Assembly (NCBI GenBank): GCA_001626765.1
Contig: LUOO01000106.1
Location: forward strand, 1-56,717
Direction: 5' to 3'
Length of the DNA: 56,717 nt
Origin: Maritimibacter sp. REDSEA-S28_B5
GTDB taxonomy: Bacteria; Pseudomonadota; Alphaproteobacteria; Rhodobacterales; Rhodobacteraceae
Position numbers and translations under genes: made by a program. Within the stretch, counting starts at the first letter, position 1; each line of letters opens with the position of its first letter. Below, one piece after another: positions 9,390 through 17,700 of the stretch. Under the pieces are notes generated by a model that worked only from the letters and a program-made list of their open reading frames with translations, was not told where the DNA came from and ran no database searches.

Positions 9390-10118
9390 ATGGCACTGGC
9401 TTTCATCACGGGTGGCACGGTGGGGCTTGGCGCGGAAACTGCGCGCAGGGCGCTTGCCGCCGGATACGAGGTGGCCGTGCTCGACCTCTCCTCTGACAGG
9501 GTGCCCGAGGACCTCAAGGGCGTCCAGTTCTTCGAGGGCGACGTAACGCGGGAGGAGACGGTCACCGCGGCGCTCGATGGGATGGGGGCGGTGCCCGATC
9601 TGGTGGTGAACAACGCGGGCATCGTGACCTTCATGCCGCTCATCGAGACGACTCAGGCGGATTTCGAGCGGGTGATCGCGATCAACCTCACCGGGGCGGT
9701 GTCGGTGTCGCGGCTGGCCGCCGAGCGGATGATCCCGCGCGGGTCAGGGTCGATCGTGAACATCACCTCGACCGGCGGCATCTGCACCTCGCCCGGCACC
9801 CATGCCTATGCGGCGGCCAAGCGCGGCCTTGCCGCGATGACGGAGCTCATGGCGCAGGAATGGGGGCCACTGGGGCTGCGCATCAACGCGGTCGCGCCGG
9901 GGATGATCCACGGCGGCATGTCGACGACGGTCTATGACGATCCCGAGGTGGTGGAGCGACGGCGGACGGGGGTTCCGTCCCGGCGGCTTGGAACCGAGAG
10001 CGATATCGCTGAGGCGGTGATGTGGCTCGCCTCGGACGCCGCCAGTTACGTGAACGGGCACGAGCTGGTGGTGGATGGCGGGTTGACCAAGAACATGATG
10101 TCGATGATCCCGCGGTAG
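9390..10118 (+). CDS. Short-chain dehydrogenase/reductase
   Basis: A 242-residue classical SDR with the nucleotide motif TGGTVGLG, the structural NNAG, a catalytic Ser (NITSTGG) and YAAAK, all at normal spacing. It should catalyse NAD(P)-dependent alcohol/ketone interconversion in the cytosol. GGGAGGG precedes the ATG. It is a single-gene unit facing the AMP-binding-like gene on one side and converging on another SDR across a strong hairpin on the other. A 3-hydroxyacyl or cyclic alcohol dehydrogenase role would fit the surrounding pathway, but the substrate is unknown. Confidence 0.88.
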   Translation: MALAFITGGTVGLGAETARRALAAGYEVAVLDLSSDRVPEDLKGVQFFEGDVTREETVTAALDGMGAVPDLVVNNAGIVTFMPLIETTQADFERVIAINLTGAVSVSRLAAERMIPRGSGSIVNITSTGGICTSPGTHAYAAAKRGLAAMTELMAQEWGPLGLRINAVAPGMIHGGMSTTVYDDPEVVERRRTGVPSRRLGTESDIAEAVMWLASDAASYVNGHELVVDGGLTKNMMSMIPR

Positions 10119-10124
10119 CAGGTG

Positions 10125-10148
10125 GGGGGCGCCTCGAGCGCCCCCTTC
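10125..10148. terminator. Bidirectional Rho-independent terminator
   Basis: The arms GGGGGCGC (10125-10132) and GCGCCCCC (10138-10145) form an 8-bp GC stem with a 5-nt loop, followed by TTCTT. It lies between the stops of two convergent SDR genes. Confidence 0.75.
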
Positions 10149-10153
10149 TTCGG

Positions 10154-11020
10154 TCAGTAGACCTGAAATTCTTCCGGCACGCCCGCCGGCCAGACCGTGC
10201 CCCACATGCGCATCCCCCCGTCGATGGTCAGCACTTCGCCCGTGATGAAATTGCCGGACGGCGCGGACATGTAGACGACGCCTTCGGCCACGTCCCATGA
10301 ATTGCCCATGCGCCGCATCGGGTTCACGTTGTTGAAGCGTTTGGTCGCCTCGGGCGGATAGGCTGACAGCCCCTCGGTCGCAATCGCGCCGGGGGCGACG
10401 CAGTTCACCCGGATGCCGAGCGGTGCCCATTCCGTGGCCACGGTGCGCGACATGTAGATCACACCCGCCCGCGCGGCACAGGTGTGGGCCGCCTGCGGCA
10501 TCCCGCGTTCGACATGGGCCACGTTCGAGATGATGTGACCGCCTTCGCCCCGGTCACGCCAGCGTTGCGCTGCGCCCTGCATCATCCACCATGTGCCGTT
10601 GAGGTTGAGGTCGATCACCGCGCTCCAGCCCTTGCGGGAAAAGTCGATGGCGTTTTGCGGAAACTGCCCGCCCGCGTTGTTGACGAGGGTGTCGAGTCCG
10701 CCGAATTCGTCAAAGGTATCGTCGAGCAGCGCGTCCACCTGATCCACGTCGCGGATCGACATGGGGCGGTAGGAGATGTCGGCGCCCACAAGATCCTTCA
10801 CCTCTTTCTGAGTCTGGACGAGCTTGTCCTCGGTCCGGCCGCAGATCATCACCTTGGCCCCGAGGCGGGCGAGGAGGAAGACCATCGCTTTGCCCATGCC
10901 TTGCGAGCCGCCGGTGACGAGGAACCGTTGGCCTGCTAACAGGTCGGGCGCGAACACCGTGGGGAGCGTCGCCATTTCGTCGGGCGTGAGGCCCCATTTC
11001 TCGGGTGTCTGGTCGGTCAT
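10154..11020 (-). CDS. SDR-family protein with a substituted active site
   Basis: A 288-residue SDR with TGGSQGMGKA (cofactor loop) and NNAGGQ. Where classical SDRs have Tyr-x-x-x-Lys, the sequence reads AHTCAARAGV, so Tyr is replaced (His at the nearest position) and Lys is Arg. Similar substitutions occur in the 2,4-dienoyl-CoA reductase and citronellol-dehydrogenase-like branches, which are not classical alcohol dehydrogenases. A reductase acting on an unsaturated acyl-CoA is therefore plausible. The start overlaps the stop of the upstream crotonase gene by four bases (ATGA), so the two are translationally coupled and probably act in sequence. Confidence 0.8.
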   Translation of the reverse strand: MTDQTPEKWGLTPDEMATLPTVFAPDLLAGQRFLVTGGSQGMGKAMVFLLARLGAKVMICGRTEDKLVQTQKEVKDLVGADISYRPMSIRDVDQVDALLDDTFDEFGGLDTLVNNAGGQFPQNAIDFSRKGWSAVIDLNLNGTWWMMQGAAQRWRDRGEGGHIISNVAHVERGMPQAAHTCAARAGVIYMSRTVATEWAPLGIRVNCVAPGAIATEGLSAYPPEATKRFNNVNPMRRMGNSWDVAEGVVYMSAPSGNFITGEVLTIDGGMRMWGTVWPAGVPEEFQVY

Positions 11021-11757
11021 GCTTGCTCTTTCTTGAAATCGGCATCGCGTTTTTCGGCATAAGCCGCGATGCCCTCGCGTTCGTTCATGGCGTGGTTGAA
11101 AAGCTCTTTGCCAAAAGCGATGGCTTTCCAAGAATTGGCGAGCAAATCGTCGGCGAGCGCGAGCGCGGCGGGCAGCACGTCATGCTGCGGGACCACCCGA
11201 TTCACGACGCCCAGTTCATACATCCGCTCGGCGGGGATGAGGCTGCCCATGCAGATGATCTCCATCGCGATCTGGCGGGAGAGTTGCGTCGACAGCCGCT
11301 GCACGCCGCCGGTAAAGGCGACCATGCCGCGCTTGACCTCGGGCAGGCTAAAGACGACGCCCGACCCCGCCACCAGCATGTCGCAGGCGAGCGATATTTC
11401 GAGACCCCCGGCCACCGCCGCGCCGTTGACCGCGCCGATCACCGGTTTCGCGATGACCCGTTCCGTCACGCCGCAGAACCCGGCGCCTGGGACGAGGCCA
11501 TGGCCCGCGCCGCGTGCGGCGGCTTCCTTGAGGTCCATCCCGGCGCAGAATGCGCGCTCGCCAGCGCCGGTCAGGATGATCGCGCCCACCTCGGGGTCGG
11601 CCTCGGCCTCGCGCACATGCTTGTCAACGAGACAGGAACCTTCCGCGTTCATCGCATTGGAGACATGGGGACGATTGAGGGTGATCACGCAGACCACCTC
11701 ATGCGCGCCCTCATGCCGCGCGGCGATGACCGGCGGTTCTGTGACGTCCGTGTTCAT
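11017..11757 (-). CDS. Enoyl-CoA hydratase/isomerase (crotonase family)
   Basis: A 246-residue crotonase. The oxyanion-hole segments FCAGMDLKEA and NGAAVAGGLE and the acidic segment SLPEVKRGMVAF are present, so hydration or isomerisation of an enoyl-CoA is plausible. GAGG upstream of the ATG supports the start, and the gene begins 7 nt after the end of the Rieske oxygenase gene. It is the middle gene of a Rieske-crotonase-SDR operon. The trihexameric fold and CoA binding are family knowledge; substrate specificity cannot be read. Confidence 0.88.
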   Translation of the reverse strand: MNTDVTEPPVIAARHEGAHEVVCVITLNRPHVSNAMNAEGSCLVDKHVREAEADPEVGAIILTGAGERAFCAGMDLKEAAARGAGHGLVPGAGFCGVTERVIAKPVIGAVNGAAVAGGLEISLACDMLVAGSGVVFSLPEVKRGMVAFTGGVQRLSTQLSRQIAMEIICMGSLIPAERMYELGVVNRVVPQHDVLPAALALADDLLANSWKAIAFGKELFNHAMNEREGIAAYAEKRDADFKKEQA

Positions 11758-11764
11758 GGAAACC

Positions 11765-13015
11765 TCAGGTCTCGGCTGGTTCGGCGGGGACGGGCGCGGG
11801 CGATTCGTCCGTCACCCAGTCGGCCAGCCGCTCGGGCACCTGAAGACGCTCGGCCACGTCGGATTTGCCGATCCGGCGGTCAAGCTCCTCATGCCAGTGG
11901 TTGATGCGGCGTTCCTGATAGTTCAGCGGGAAGCCCCGCAGCCCTTTGCTTTCCACCGACTTCTGGATCTTGTCCGCAAATTGCAGGTCTTCGTCCAGAA
12001 TGATGAGAAAGTTCTTGAGCCGGGTGTCCTAGATCTCGGGCCGCTCGCCATCGCCCCAAGAGGGCGCGAACCAATGCACTTCGATGGTCATCGTGTCGAT
12101 GGTGTCGGGCCAGAAGCACAGGAGCGGGATACCGGCGGTCGGGATGGGCGAGACGAAGTTGGGGTAGGCGAGGACCGAGTAGTTGGTGTCGCGGAACCAC
12201 GGCTCCATCCCTTCGACCTCCGGCAGACCCTTGACCCCCGGATCGCGCCAGCCCTCGCGTTTGTAGGGCGTGACCATGCGGCTGTGACCATTGGGCCAGA
12301 GCGTGATGGCGCTACCGCGATGGTCGAGGAACCGGTCCACGGTGTTCTGGTGGATCGACTTGAGGTGATAGACCTCCATGAACGCATCCAGAAGGATTTT
12401 CACGTTGCAATCGACCTTGATGGCGGTCTTGTCGACGAGCATCAGCGTGTCGGGCTTGCATTCGTCAAGGTTCGTGGCGACCGGACCCAGATAATCGCGC
12501 AGGGGCTCGGCGTCGTTGTCGAGGTTGACCCAATAGAGGTTTCCGATGTTCTCGCAGCGCACTTCGATCAGCGAGCGGCAGGACATGTCGAGGTCCACGA
12601 AATCGCGGCGGTCGCGCAGATTGATCAGTTCGCCGCGCGTGTTGTAGGTCCAGCCGTGGTATTTGCAGGACACGCCGCGGGACTTGCCCGATTCTTCGGT
12701 GACGACCGGCGCGCCGCGATGGCGGCAGGTGTTGTAGAAACAGCGGACGCGCTCGTCCTCGCCCCAGATGAAGAAGAGCGGCTCGCCCAGCCGGGTCCAT
12801 TGCACGTAGGAGCCGACCTCGGGCACCTCGTCGGCATGGATCGCATAGACCCAGGTCTTGTGCCACATGCGTTCGATTTCCAGCCGGTTGAATTCGGGAT
12901 CGACGTAGCGGTCGCCGGGGATGTCGGCCAGTTGCGGGAACCCCTCGGGCGGGCCGCCGCGCTTGGATTCGAACGCCTGCTGGTCGAGGATCTGCTGGAT
13001 GTCGGAGTGTTTCAT
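11765..13015 (-). pseudogene. Rieske non-heme iron oxygenase alpha subunit, interrupted by an in-frame TAG
   Basis: A ring-hydroxylating oxygenase of 416 codons if the stop is ignored. The Rieske centre (CRHRGAP and CKYHGWTYN, about residues 90-115) and the mononuclear iron site (DAFMEVYHLKSIH, about 205) are intact. Translation ends at TAG 12029-12031 after GERPEI, and the same frame continues as DTRLKNFLIILDEDLQFA to the stop at 11765. A Trp codon (TGG) changed to TAG is the likely lesion. The truncated product of 328 residues would lack about 87 residues of the catalytic domain. GGGAGG precedes the start. A ferredoxin that could feed it is encoded at 13727; no reductase is seen. Confidence 0.88.
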
Positions 13016-13061
13016 AGGTGCCTCCCTTGGATGCCGGAATCGTCTGGACCCCGGCTCCGCG

Positions 13062-13120
13062 TTTCTTGTATTTTATCGGGGCCTCTCGTATATGCAAACC
13101 CTAAGTTCTGTATTTTTTGG
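13062..13120. promoter_or_regulatory. Divergent promoter region between the Rieske and VOC genes
   Basis: This AT-rich part of a 114-nt divergent gap contains TTGTAT (13066-13071), GTATATGCAAAC (13088 onward) and TGTATTTTTT (about 13109). These resemble half or degenerate forms of the GTATAC core seen in other promoters of the block. No exact GTATAC is present. Confidence 0.35.
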
Positions 13121-13129
13121 GAGAAGCGG

Positions 13130-13657
13130 ATGCCAGCCGGATTCGGAGAGATTTGCCAGTTGGGCTATGTGGTCCCCGACCTGGACGCCGCCGTGGATCA
13201 TTGGGCGCGGGTGTTCGGCGTGGGTCCGTTCTTCGTGTCGTCGCGGGTGCCCTATGCCCAGGTTCATTACAAAGGCGCGCCCAGCGATGTCGAGATTTCC
13301 GTCGCGCTCGCGTCGCATCGGGGGATGCAGATCGAGATCATCCAGCAGGTCGCCGGGGGTCCATCCATGTTTTCGGCCTTTGTCGATCGCACGGGGGGTG
13401 GACTGCATCATGTCTGCTCGTTGACCGACGATCTGGAGGCTGATGTCGCCGCATGGCAAGCGCGCGGCGTCGGGGTGCTCATGGGCGGGACGACCACGGC
13501 GGGCGTTCCCTTTGCCTATCTCGACACCGATCCGATGGATCAGGGGCGGGTGCTGGAACTGGTCCAGCCCTCGCCGGGGCTCAAGCGGTTTTTCGACAAG
13601 ATCGACGCGGCGGGGGCCGAATGGGACGGGAAAACCGCGCGCATCGACCTCGGATGA
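13130..13657 (+). CDS. VOC superfamily (glyoxalase-like) protein
   Basis: A 175-residue vicinal-oxygen-chelate protein. It starts with the typical segment ICQLGYVVPDLDAAVDHWARV, has GGGLHHVCSLTDDLEA in the middle and ends with VLELVQPSP; His and Glu in these last two are candidate metal ligands. Family members are lyases, epimerases or extradiol dioxygenases. GGGAG lies just upstream of the ATG. It shares a divergent promoter with the Rieske oxygenase gene and is followed by the ferredoxin gene, which puts it in the ring-processing step. Methylmalonyl-CoA epimerase-like activity is possible but not shown. Confidence 0.8.
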   Translation: MPAGFGEICQLGYVVPDLDAAVDHWARVFGVGPFFVSSRVPYAQVHYKGAPSDVEISVALASHRGMQIEIIQQVAGGPSMFSAFVDRTGGGLHHVCSLTDDLEADVAAWQARGVGVLMGGTTTAGVPFAYLDTDPMDQGRVLELVQPSPGLKRFFDKIDAAGAEWDGKTARIDLG

Positions 13658-13664
13658 GGTGCAA

Positions 13665-13698
13665 ATTGTATGCGATGACCGTCACATTTGGATACAAT
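13665..13698. promoter_or_regulatory. Inverted repeat ATTGTAT / ATACAAT upstream of the ferredoxin gene
   Basis: Perfect 7-nt arms at 13665-13671 and 13692-13698 are separated by 20 nt. Each arm is half of the TTGTATACAA-type dyad found upstream of other genes here. It lies 28 nt before the ferredoxin start, in a 69-nt gap. Confidence 0.5.
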
Positions 13699-13726
13699 AA
13701 CCTCACGGTCAAACCAGGAGGATGCC

Positions 13727-14044
13727 ATGCCCAAGATCAACGCCACCGACCGTGACGGGACCCAGTTGGAGATCGACGCCGATCCCGGCCTGTCGCTGAT
13801 GCTGAACCTGCGCGACAAGGGCGGGCTCGACATCGCGTCGATCTGCGGTGGCATGTGTTCCTGTGCGACCTGCCATGTCTATGTCGATCCGGCGTGGATG
13901 GACAAGCTCGAGCCGCAATCGCCGGACGAGTTCGAACTGGTCGAGTTTTCGCCGCACTACAAGGATACGTCGCGCCTGTCCTGTCAGATCGAGATGAGCG
14001 AGGATCTGGACGGGATAAAGGTGACGCTCGCGCCCGAGGATTGA
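13727..14044 (+). CDS. [2Fe-2S] ferredoxin, adrenodoxin/putidaredoxin type
   Basis: A 105-residue ferredoxin with the ligand pattern CGGMCSCATC followed by RLSCQI, that is Cys-x5-Cys-x2-Cys and a distal Cys, the plant/adrenodoxin-fold arrangement. AGGAGG precedes the ATG. The most obvious partner in this window is the Rieske oxygenase of 11765-13015. No ferredoxin reductase is encoded here, so electrons must come from elsewhere. Adrenodoxin-type ferredoxins also serve P450s, but no P450 gene was seen. Confidence 0.92.
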   Translation: MPKINATDRDGTQLEIDADPGLSLMLNLRDKGGLDIASICGGMCSCATCHVYVDPAWMDKLEPQSPDEFELVEFSPHYKDTSRLSCQIEMSEDLDGIKVTLAPED

Positions 14045-14047
14045 GCC

Positions 14048-14122
14048 GTAGGGTGCGTAGTCTTGCGCACCGCACGTCAAATCATGAAACAGGCAAAGGT
14101 GCGCAGTGAATGCGCACCCTAC
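14048..14122. repeat. Nested inverted-repeat element between convergent genes
   Basis: The outer arms GTAGGGTGCG (14048-14057) and CGCACCCTAC (14113-14122) enclose inner arms TGCGCACC (14064-14071) and GGTGCGCA (14098-14105). The element begins just after the ferredoxin stop and its right end covers the stop codon of the SnoaL-like gene. It looks like a dispersed extragenic palindrome that may also serve as terminator for both genes. Confidence 0.6.
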
Positions 14123-14502
14123 AACGGGCGCAGGTCGTATCGGCGGATTAGCCCATCTGTCAGCGCGAACCAGACCATGAAGGGTTTTTTCGTCCCGTCG
14201 GGTCCGGTGACTGCGCCCAGAAACGCGCCCCGACCGTCCTCGAGCACCATATCCTCGATGGCATGGGTGATCTGCGCCTCGCGCAGTTGGTCGACCCGCG
14301 CGGCGAGAAAATCATGGACCGCCTGCCGGCCCTTCACGCCCGACGGCTCGGCACGGACAAAGCCGTGATGCGCCCAGACCTGGGCGTGGCTCCAGTCGAT
14401 GTCGGGGTTCAGCGCGGTGGCGGCGCGTGCCATGTCGCCCGCGTCGATGCCATCGTAATAGGTCGACTGGATCAGGTGGATGGCGTTGTCGCGGGTGCTC
14501 AT
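14119..14502 (-). CDS. SnoaL-like/NTF2-fold protein
   Basis: A 127-residue protein with the look of the SnoaL/NTF2-like fold: an N-terminal helix (NAIHLIQSTYYDGIDAGDMA), then PDIDWSHAQVWAHHGF, KGRQAVHDFLAAR and a C-terminal strand segment PFMVWFALTDGLIRRYD. Members are cyclases, isomerases or hydrolases of small molecules, or binding proteins without catalysis. Its ATG overlaps the stop of the acyl-CoA ligase gene by four bases, so it is coupled to that gene. The function within the pathway cannot be assigned. Confidence 0.72.
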   Translation of the reverse strand: MSTRDNAIHLIQSTYYDGIDAGDMARAATALNPDIDWSHAQVWAHHGFVRAEPSGVKGRQAVHDFLAARVDQLREAQITHAIEDMVLEDGRGAFLGAVTGPDGTKKPFMVWFALTDGLIRRYDLRPL

Positions 14503-16127
14503 GCCTCGAGCATCTCCTTAAGTTTGAACTTCTGGATCTTGGACGACGACATCGGCCATTCGGTGATGAAGCGCACGTCGCGAGGCACCTTGAAGCTCGC
14601 GATCTTGCCCTTGCAGAAAGACATGATCTCGTCCGGCGTCGCTGTCGCGCCCGGCTTCAACTCGACAAAGGCCACGGGGACCTCTTGGAGGCGCGCGTCG
14701 GGGCGGCCGACGACCTGACAGAGCTTGACCGCATCATGGCCGCAGACGAGCGTCTCGATCTCCTGCGCCGCGACGTTTTCGCCGCCGACCTTAAGCATGT
14801 CCTTCAGTCGTCCGTGGAACATGAGGGTGCCGTCCGCGTCGAGCGAGCCAAGGTCGCCGGTGTGGAACCAGCCGTTCTTTTTCGCCTCCGCGGTCTTGAC
14901 CGGGTCCTTGTAGTATTCGGTGAAGATCGAAAAGCCGCGCACGCAGATCTCGCCCACCTCGTCCACGCCGCACTCGGTCCCATCGGGCCGGGTGATGCGC
15001 ACCTTCAGCCCGTCGAAGGGTTTGCCAAGCCGCCCGGTCCGCGCCTCGAAGCTGTCGGTCGGGAAGCTCGTGGTCACCGTGCCCGAAGTTTCGGTCATGC
15101 CGTAGGTGCCGACCTGTATGATGTTCGGGATCTTGTCCTGAATGGCGCGGGCAAAGCTCGGCGGCTGCATCGCCATGTTGGAGTTCATGATGCGGATGGA
15201 CGAAAGGTCGCGCTTCTCGAAATCCGGGTGATAGATCATGTCGGCGATGAAGGTGCCGAAGCTCGGATAAGTCACGGTTGCGCGGTCGCGTTCGATCATT
15301 TCGAGCGCCACGCCCGCGTCGAAATACTGCATGGACAGGTAGGAGGCACCCACGCTCCACGCCGCGCAGAGCGGGAACATCGCGCCGATGTGGTAGAGCG
15401 GCAGGGGCGACCAGAACACGTCCGCCTCGGTCATCTCGTAGCGTTTGGCCATCGCCTGACCCGTGCGCACCAGCGCCTCGTGGCTGATGAGGCAGCCCTT
15501 GGGGTCCGAAGTGGTGCCGGAGGTGTAGAGGATGAGCGCCGTATCTGACACGCGCACGTGGGCGCGCAGGTTGAGGATCGTCTCGTCGAGAATCGTGTCG
15601 GCGGCGGCGGAAAAGCTCGCGGCATCGGTGAAGCCCGGCGCGTGGTCGTCGGAGACGAGGATCACGCGTTTGAGCTTGGGCGCGCGGGCGATGGACAGGT
15701 CGGCGTTCTCGGGCGCGTCGACCAGTTCCGGAAAGATCTCGGTCAGGCGGTCGATGAAGTTCAGCCCCTCGGACACCTTGCCCGAGGTCAGGATCGTGAC
15801 GAGGTCGGCGTTTTCCGTGATATAGGTCAGTTCGCGCGCCCGGAAGCGGGCGTTGATCGGAACGGAAATCGCGCCGATGAGGGCGAGACCGAAGAAGGCC
15901 TCGACCGTTTCGGGCGACGAGGGCAGCAGCACCCCGACATGATCGCCGGGTTGAACCCCCATAGCCAGAAACCCGCGCGCCATGCGCAGCGCGCCCGCGC
16001 GGACCTCGGAAAAGGATTGCCGGCGGTCGGGAAAGACAAGTCCATCCTTGTCCGGCAGCGCGGCGGCGGTATGCATGAGCAGGTCACCAACGGTGGTGAC
16101 GGCGGTGAACTCCTGAAACGCGAGCAT
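14499..16127 (-). CDS. Acyl-CoA synthetase (AMP-forming)
   Basis: A 542-residue ANL-superfamily ligase with all core motifs: the ATP loop LYTSGTTSDPKGCLISHEA (about residue 185), TYGMTE, the Asp of GWFHTGDLGSLDADG, and the hinge and lid GRLKDMLKVGGENVAAQEIE. The final Lys region reads SSSKIQKFKLKEML. It activates a carboxylate to the CoA thioester at the entry of the pathway. GGGAGGAA precedes the chosen ATG. The gene diverges from the Liv-type transporter operon across a 328-nt gap that carries two GTATAC/GTATAT sites. Fatty, aromatic or cycloaliphatic acids are all possible substrates. Confidence 0.9.
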   Translation of the reverse strand: MLAFQEFTAVTTVGDLLMHTAAALPDKDGLVFPDRRQSFSEVRAGALRMARGFLAMGVQPGDHVGVLLPSSPETVEAFFGLALIGAISVPINARFRARELTYITENADLVTILTSGKVSEGLNFIDRLTEIFPELVDAPENADLSIARAPKLKRVILVSDDHAPGFTDAASFSAAADTILDETILNLRAHVRVSDTALILYTSGTTSDPKGCLISHEALVRTGQAMAKRYEMTEADVFWSPLPLYHIGAMFPLCAAWSVGASYLSMQYFDAGVALEMIERDRATVTYPSFGTFIADMIYHPDFEKRDLSSIRIMNSNMAMQPPSFARAIQDKIPNIIQVGTYGMTETSGTVTTSFPTDSFEARTGRLGKPFDGLKVRITRPDGTECGVDEVGEICVRGFSIFTEYYKDPVKTAEAKKNGWFHTGDLGSLDADGTLMFHGRLKDMLKVGGENVAAQEIETLVCGHDAVKLCQVVGRPDARLQEVPVAFVELKPGATATPDEIMSFCKGKIASFKVPRDVRFITEWPMSSSKIQKFKLKEMLEA

Positions 16128-16214
16128 GTGTTCCTCCCTTGGCCGCGCTCCGGGGTCGGTGGGATGACCCGATGCGACGCGGCGCTGTCGCGGTGAATAT
16201 GAAAAACATGCGTT

Positions 16215-16225
16215 CCGTATACAAG
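16215..16225. promoter_or_regulatory. GTATACAA operator candidate upstream of the acyl-CoA ligase
   Basis: The sequence CCGTATACAAG has the GTATAC core at 16217-16222, about 90 nt upstream of the ligase start. It matches the site at 9370 over GTATACAAG. Confidence 0.5.
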
Positions 16226-16340
16226 CAAAAAGCTCATGCCGCAGGGCAGAGATGGCAATACTTGCCTTGAAGTCCTTATTAATAAGGGTCTTGGTTGTGT
16301 CGTGGCACAGGATGTGCAGATACGGGACGGACAAATCAGG

Positions 16341-16365
16341 TGTTGTGTATATTTATGAACCTATC
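16341..16365. promoter_or_regulatory. Shared promoter element upstream of the ABC transporter operon
   Basis: The right 19 bases (16347-16365) match 16 of 19 with the element at 20971-20989 upstream of the thiolase gene (consensus GTATAYWKATGAACCTATC), including an exact run of 11 bases. The left part again carries the GTATA core. It lies about 90 nt before the transporter start. Confidence 0.5.
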
Positions 16366-16455
16366 TACCATACAAAAACGAGAGGCGGGGCTTGCCGTGG
16401 CCGCGTCCGGGAGGAAAATCGGTTCAACCGAACGGCAGAGTTCAGGGAGGAAAAC

Positions 16456-17600
16456 ATGAAAATCCAGAAACTTGGCATGTCCGCAATCGCCTTTGCTGCC
16501 GCGATGGCCGCGTCTGGCGCAGCCGTGGCGGAAGAATACAAGGTGGTGATTCTGCAGTCGCTCACCGGTGGCGCGGCCTTCATTGGCAAGAACGTGGCCG
16601 ACGGTGCCGCGATGGCGGCGGAAGAGATGAACGCGAACGGGTTCTTCGGCGAGGGCAATTCCCTCGCCGTCGAGGTGGCGGATGACGCGACCGACCGCAC
16701 CCAGACCCTGTCGCTCATTACGCGGATGGCGGCGGACGAGGACGTGCTGCTCGTCATGGGTCCGACCTCGGGCTCAGTGGCGCTGGCCGGTGCGAGCGTG
16801 GCGAACGAGCGGGAATTCCCGGTGATGACCACCACCAACTCGATGGAAGTGATCGAGAACGGACCCTGGTCCTTCATCCTGACCCAGCCCGCCGATGTCA
16901 CGATGCCCTATATCGCGAACTTCACCGCCGAGACGCTGGGCGCGAAGAACTGCGCGATCATCGGGGTGAAGGACAACGAAGCCTATGTGGCGCTGCAGAA
17001 GAAGTACGAGGCGCTCATTCAAGAAGCCGGTGTGAACATCGCCTCCGAGGATGGCGTGGCGCTGGCCGATAGCGATTTCTCGGCGCTGGCGACCAAGATC
17101 GCCACGGCGGATCAGGACTGCGTCTTCGTCGGCACCCCGGCGGCGCAGGGTGCCAACATCATCATCCAGCTCAAGCAGGCCGGTCTCGACCCGTCGATCC
17201 CGATCCTGGGGCATAACGCCTTTGCTTCGCCCACCTTCATCAAAAGGGCGGTGCTGCGGTGGAAGGCGTCTATCTGATCGGCGCCTGGATCCCGGGCGGT
17301 GGCGAAAACGAGATGGCGACCGCCTTTGCGGAAAACTTCGAGGCCAAGATGGGGATGCCCGCGGACGAATGGCACGCGGTCGGCTATTCCGGGATGCAGG
17401 TCGTGGCCAATGCGGTCAAGGATGCAGCCGAGGCGGGAACCCTGACGCGCGAGGGCGTGCGGGATGCGCTTGGCGCGCAGACCGACATTCCGGTGCTGAT
17501 TGGCGAATATAGCTATAGCTTCGACGAAGAGCGCGTGCCGCACTTCGGCATGAAGGTGATGACCGTCAAGGACGGCGCCTTCGTGGAAGCCACCGAGTAA
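16456..17600 (+). pseudogene. Branched-chain-amino-acid-type ABC transporter solute-binding protein, frameshifted
   Basis: A periplasmic binding protein of the LivK/Leu-Ile-Val-binding type, about 380 residues if repaired. The signal peptide (MKIQKLGMSAIAFAAAMAASG, cleavage near AVAEE) and the N-lobe (VVILQSLTGGAAFIGKNVADG) are normal. At about 17242-17247, after SPTFIK, one base is missing. The reading continues in the next frame as VEGVYLIGAWIPGGGENEM to the stop at 17598-17600. The frame as written gives a truncated protein without its C-terminal portion. GGGAGGAAAAC precedes the ATG. It heads the Liv-type operon and would set substrate specificity. Confidence 0.85.
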
Positions 17601-17621
17601 TCGCGAACGCCGCGAAACGAA

Positions 17622-17648
17622 GGGGGCGGTCAAGAGCCGCCCCCATTT
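17622..17648 (+). terminator. GC hairpin after the solute-binding protein gene
   Basis: The arms GGGGGCGG (17622-17629) and CCGCCCCC (17637-17644) with a 7-nt loop are followed by ATTTTC. A hairpin here is typical of the gap between a binding protein and its permeases and may cause partial termination, giving more binding protein than permease. Confidence 0.65.
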
Positions 17649-17700
17649 TCCAAAGACCGGAGGCATCGGCACGATCCGACCTCCAAAGACAGGGTGTCCG

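Larger units (their letters stand above)
16128..16455. other. Divergent intergenic region, acyl-CoA ligase / ABC transporter
   Basis: This 328-nt gap contains no supported gene. It is AT-rich compared with its flanks and holds two candidate operators, at 16215-16225 near the ligase side and at 16341-16365 near the transporter side. The ribosome-binding site of the transporter gene (GGGAGG) is at its right end. Confidence 0.6.

Noticed and set aside
3651..12031. Stop-codon reassignment or recoding to explain the TAA and TAG inside genes
   Set aside because: Both codons end intact genes in the window (for example TAG at 3419 and 10118, TAA at 4799), two different stops are involved, and other neighbours carry deletions.
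11069..13129. Long open plus-strand frame running into the VOC gene
   Set aside because: It is antisense to the crotonase and Rieske genes, which carry clear family motifs. Only the part from ATG 13130 is a recognisable protein.
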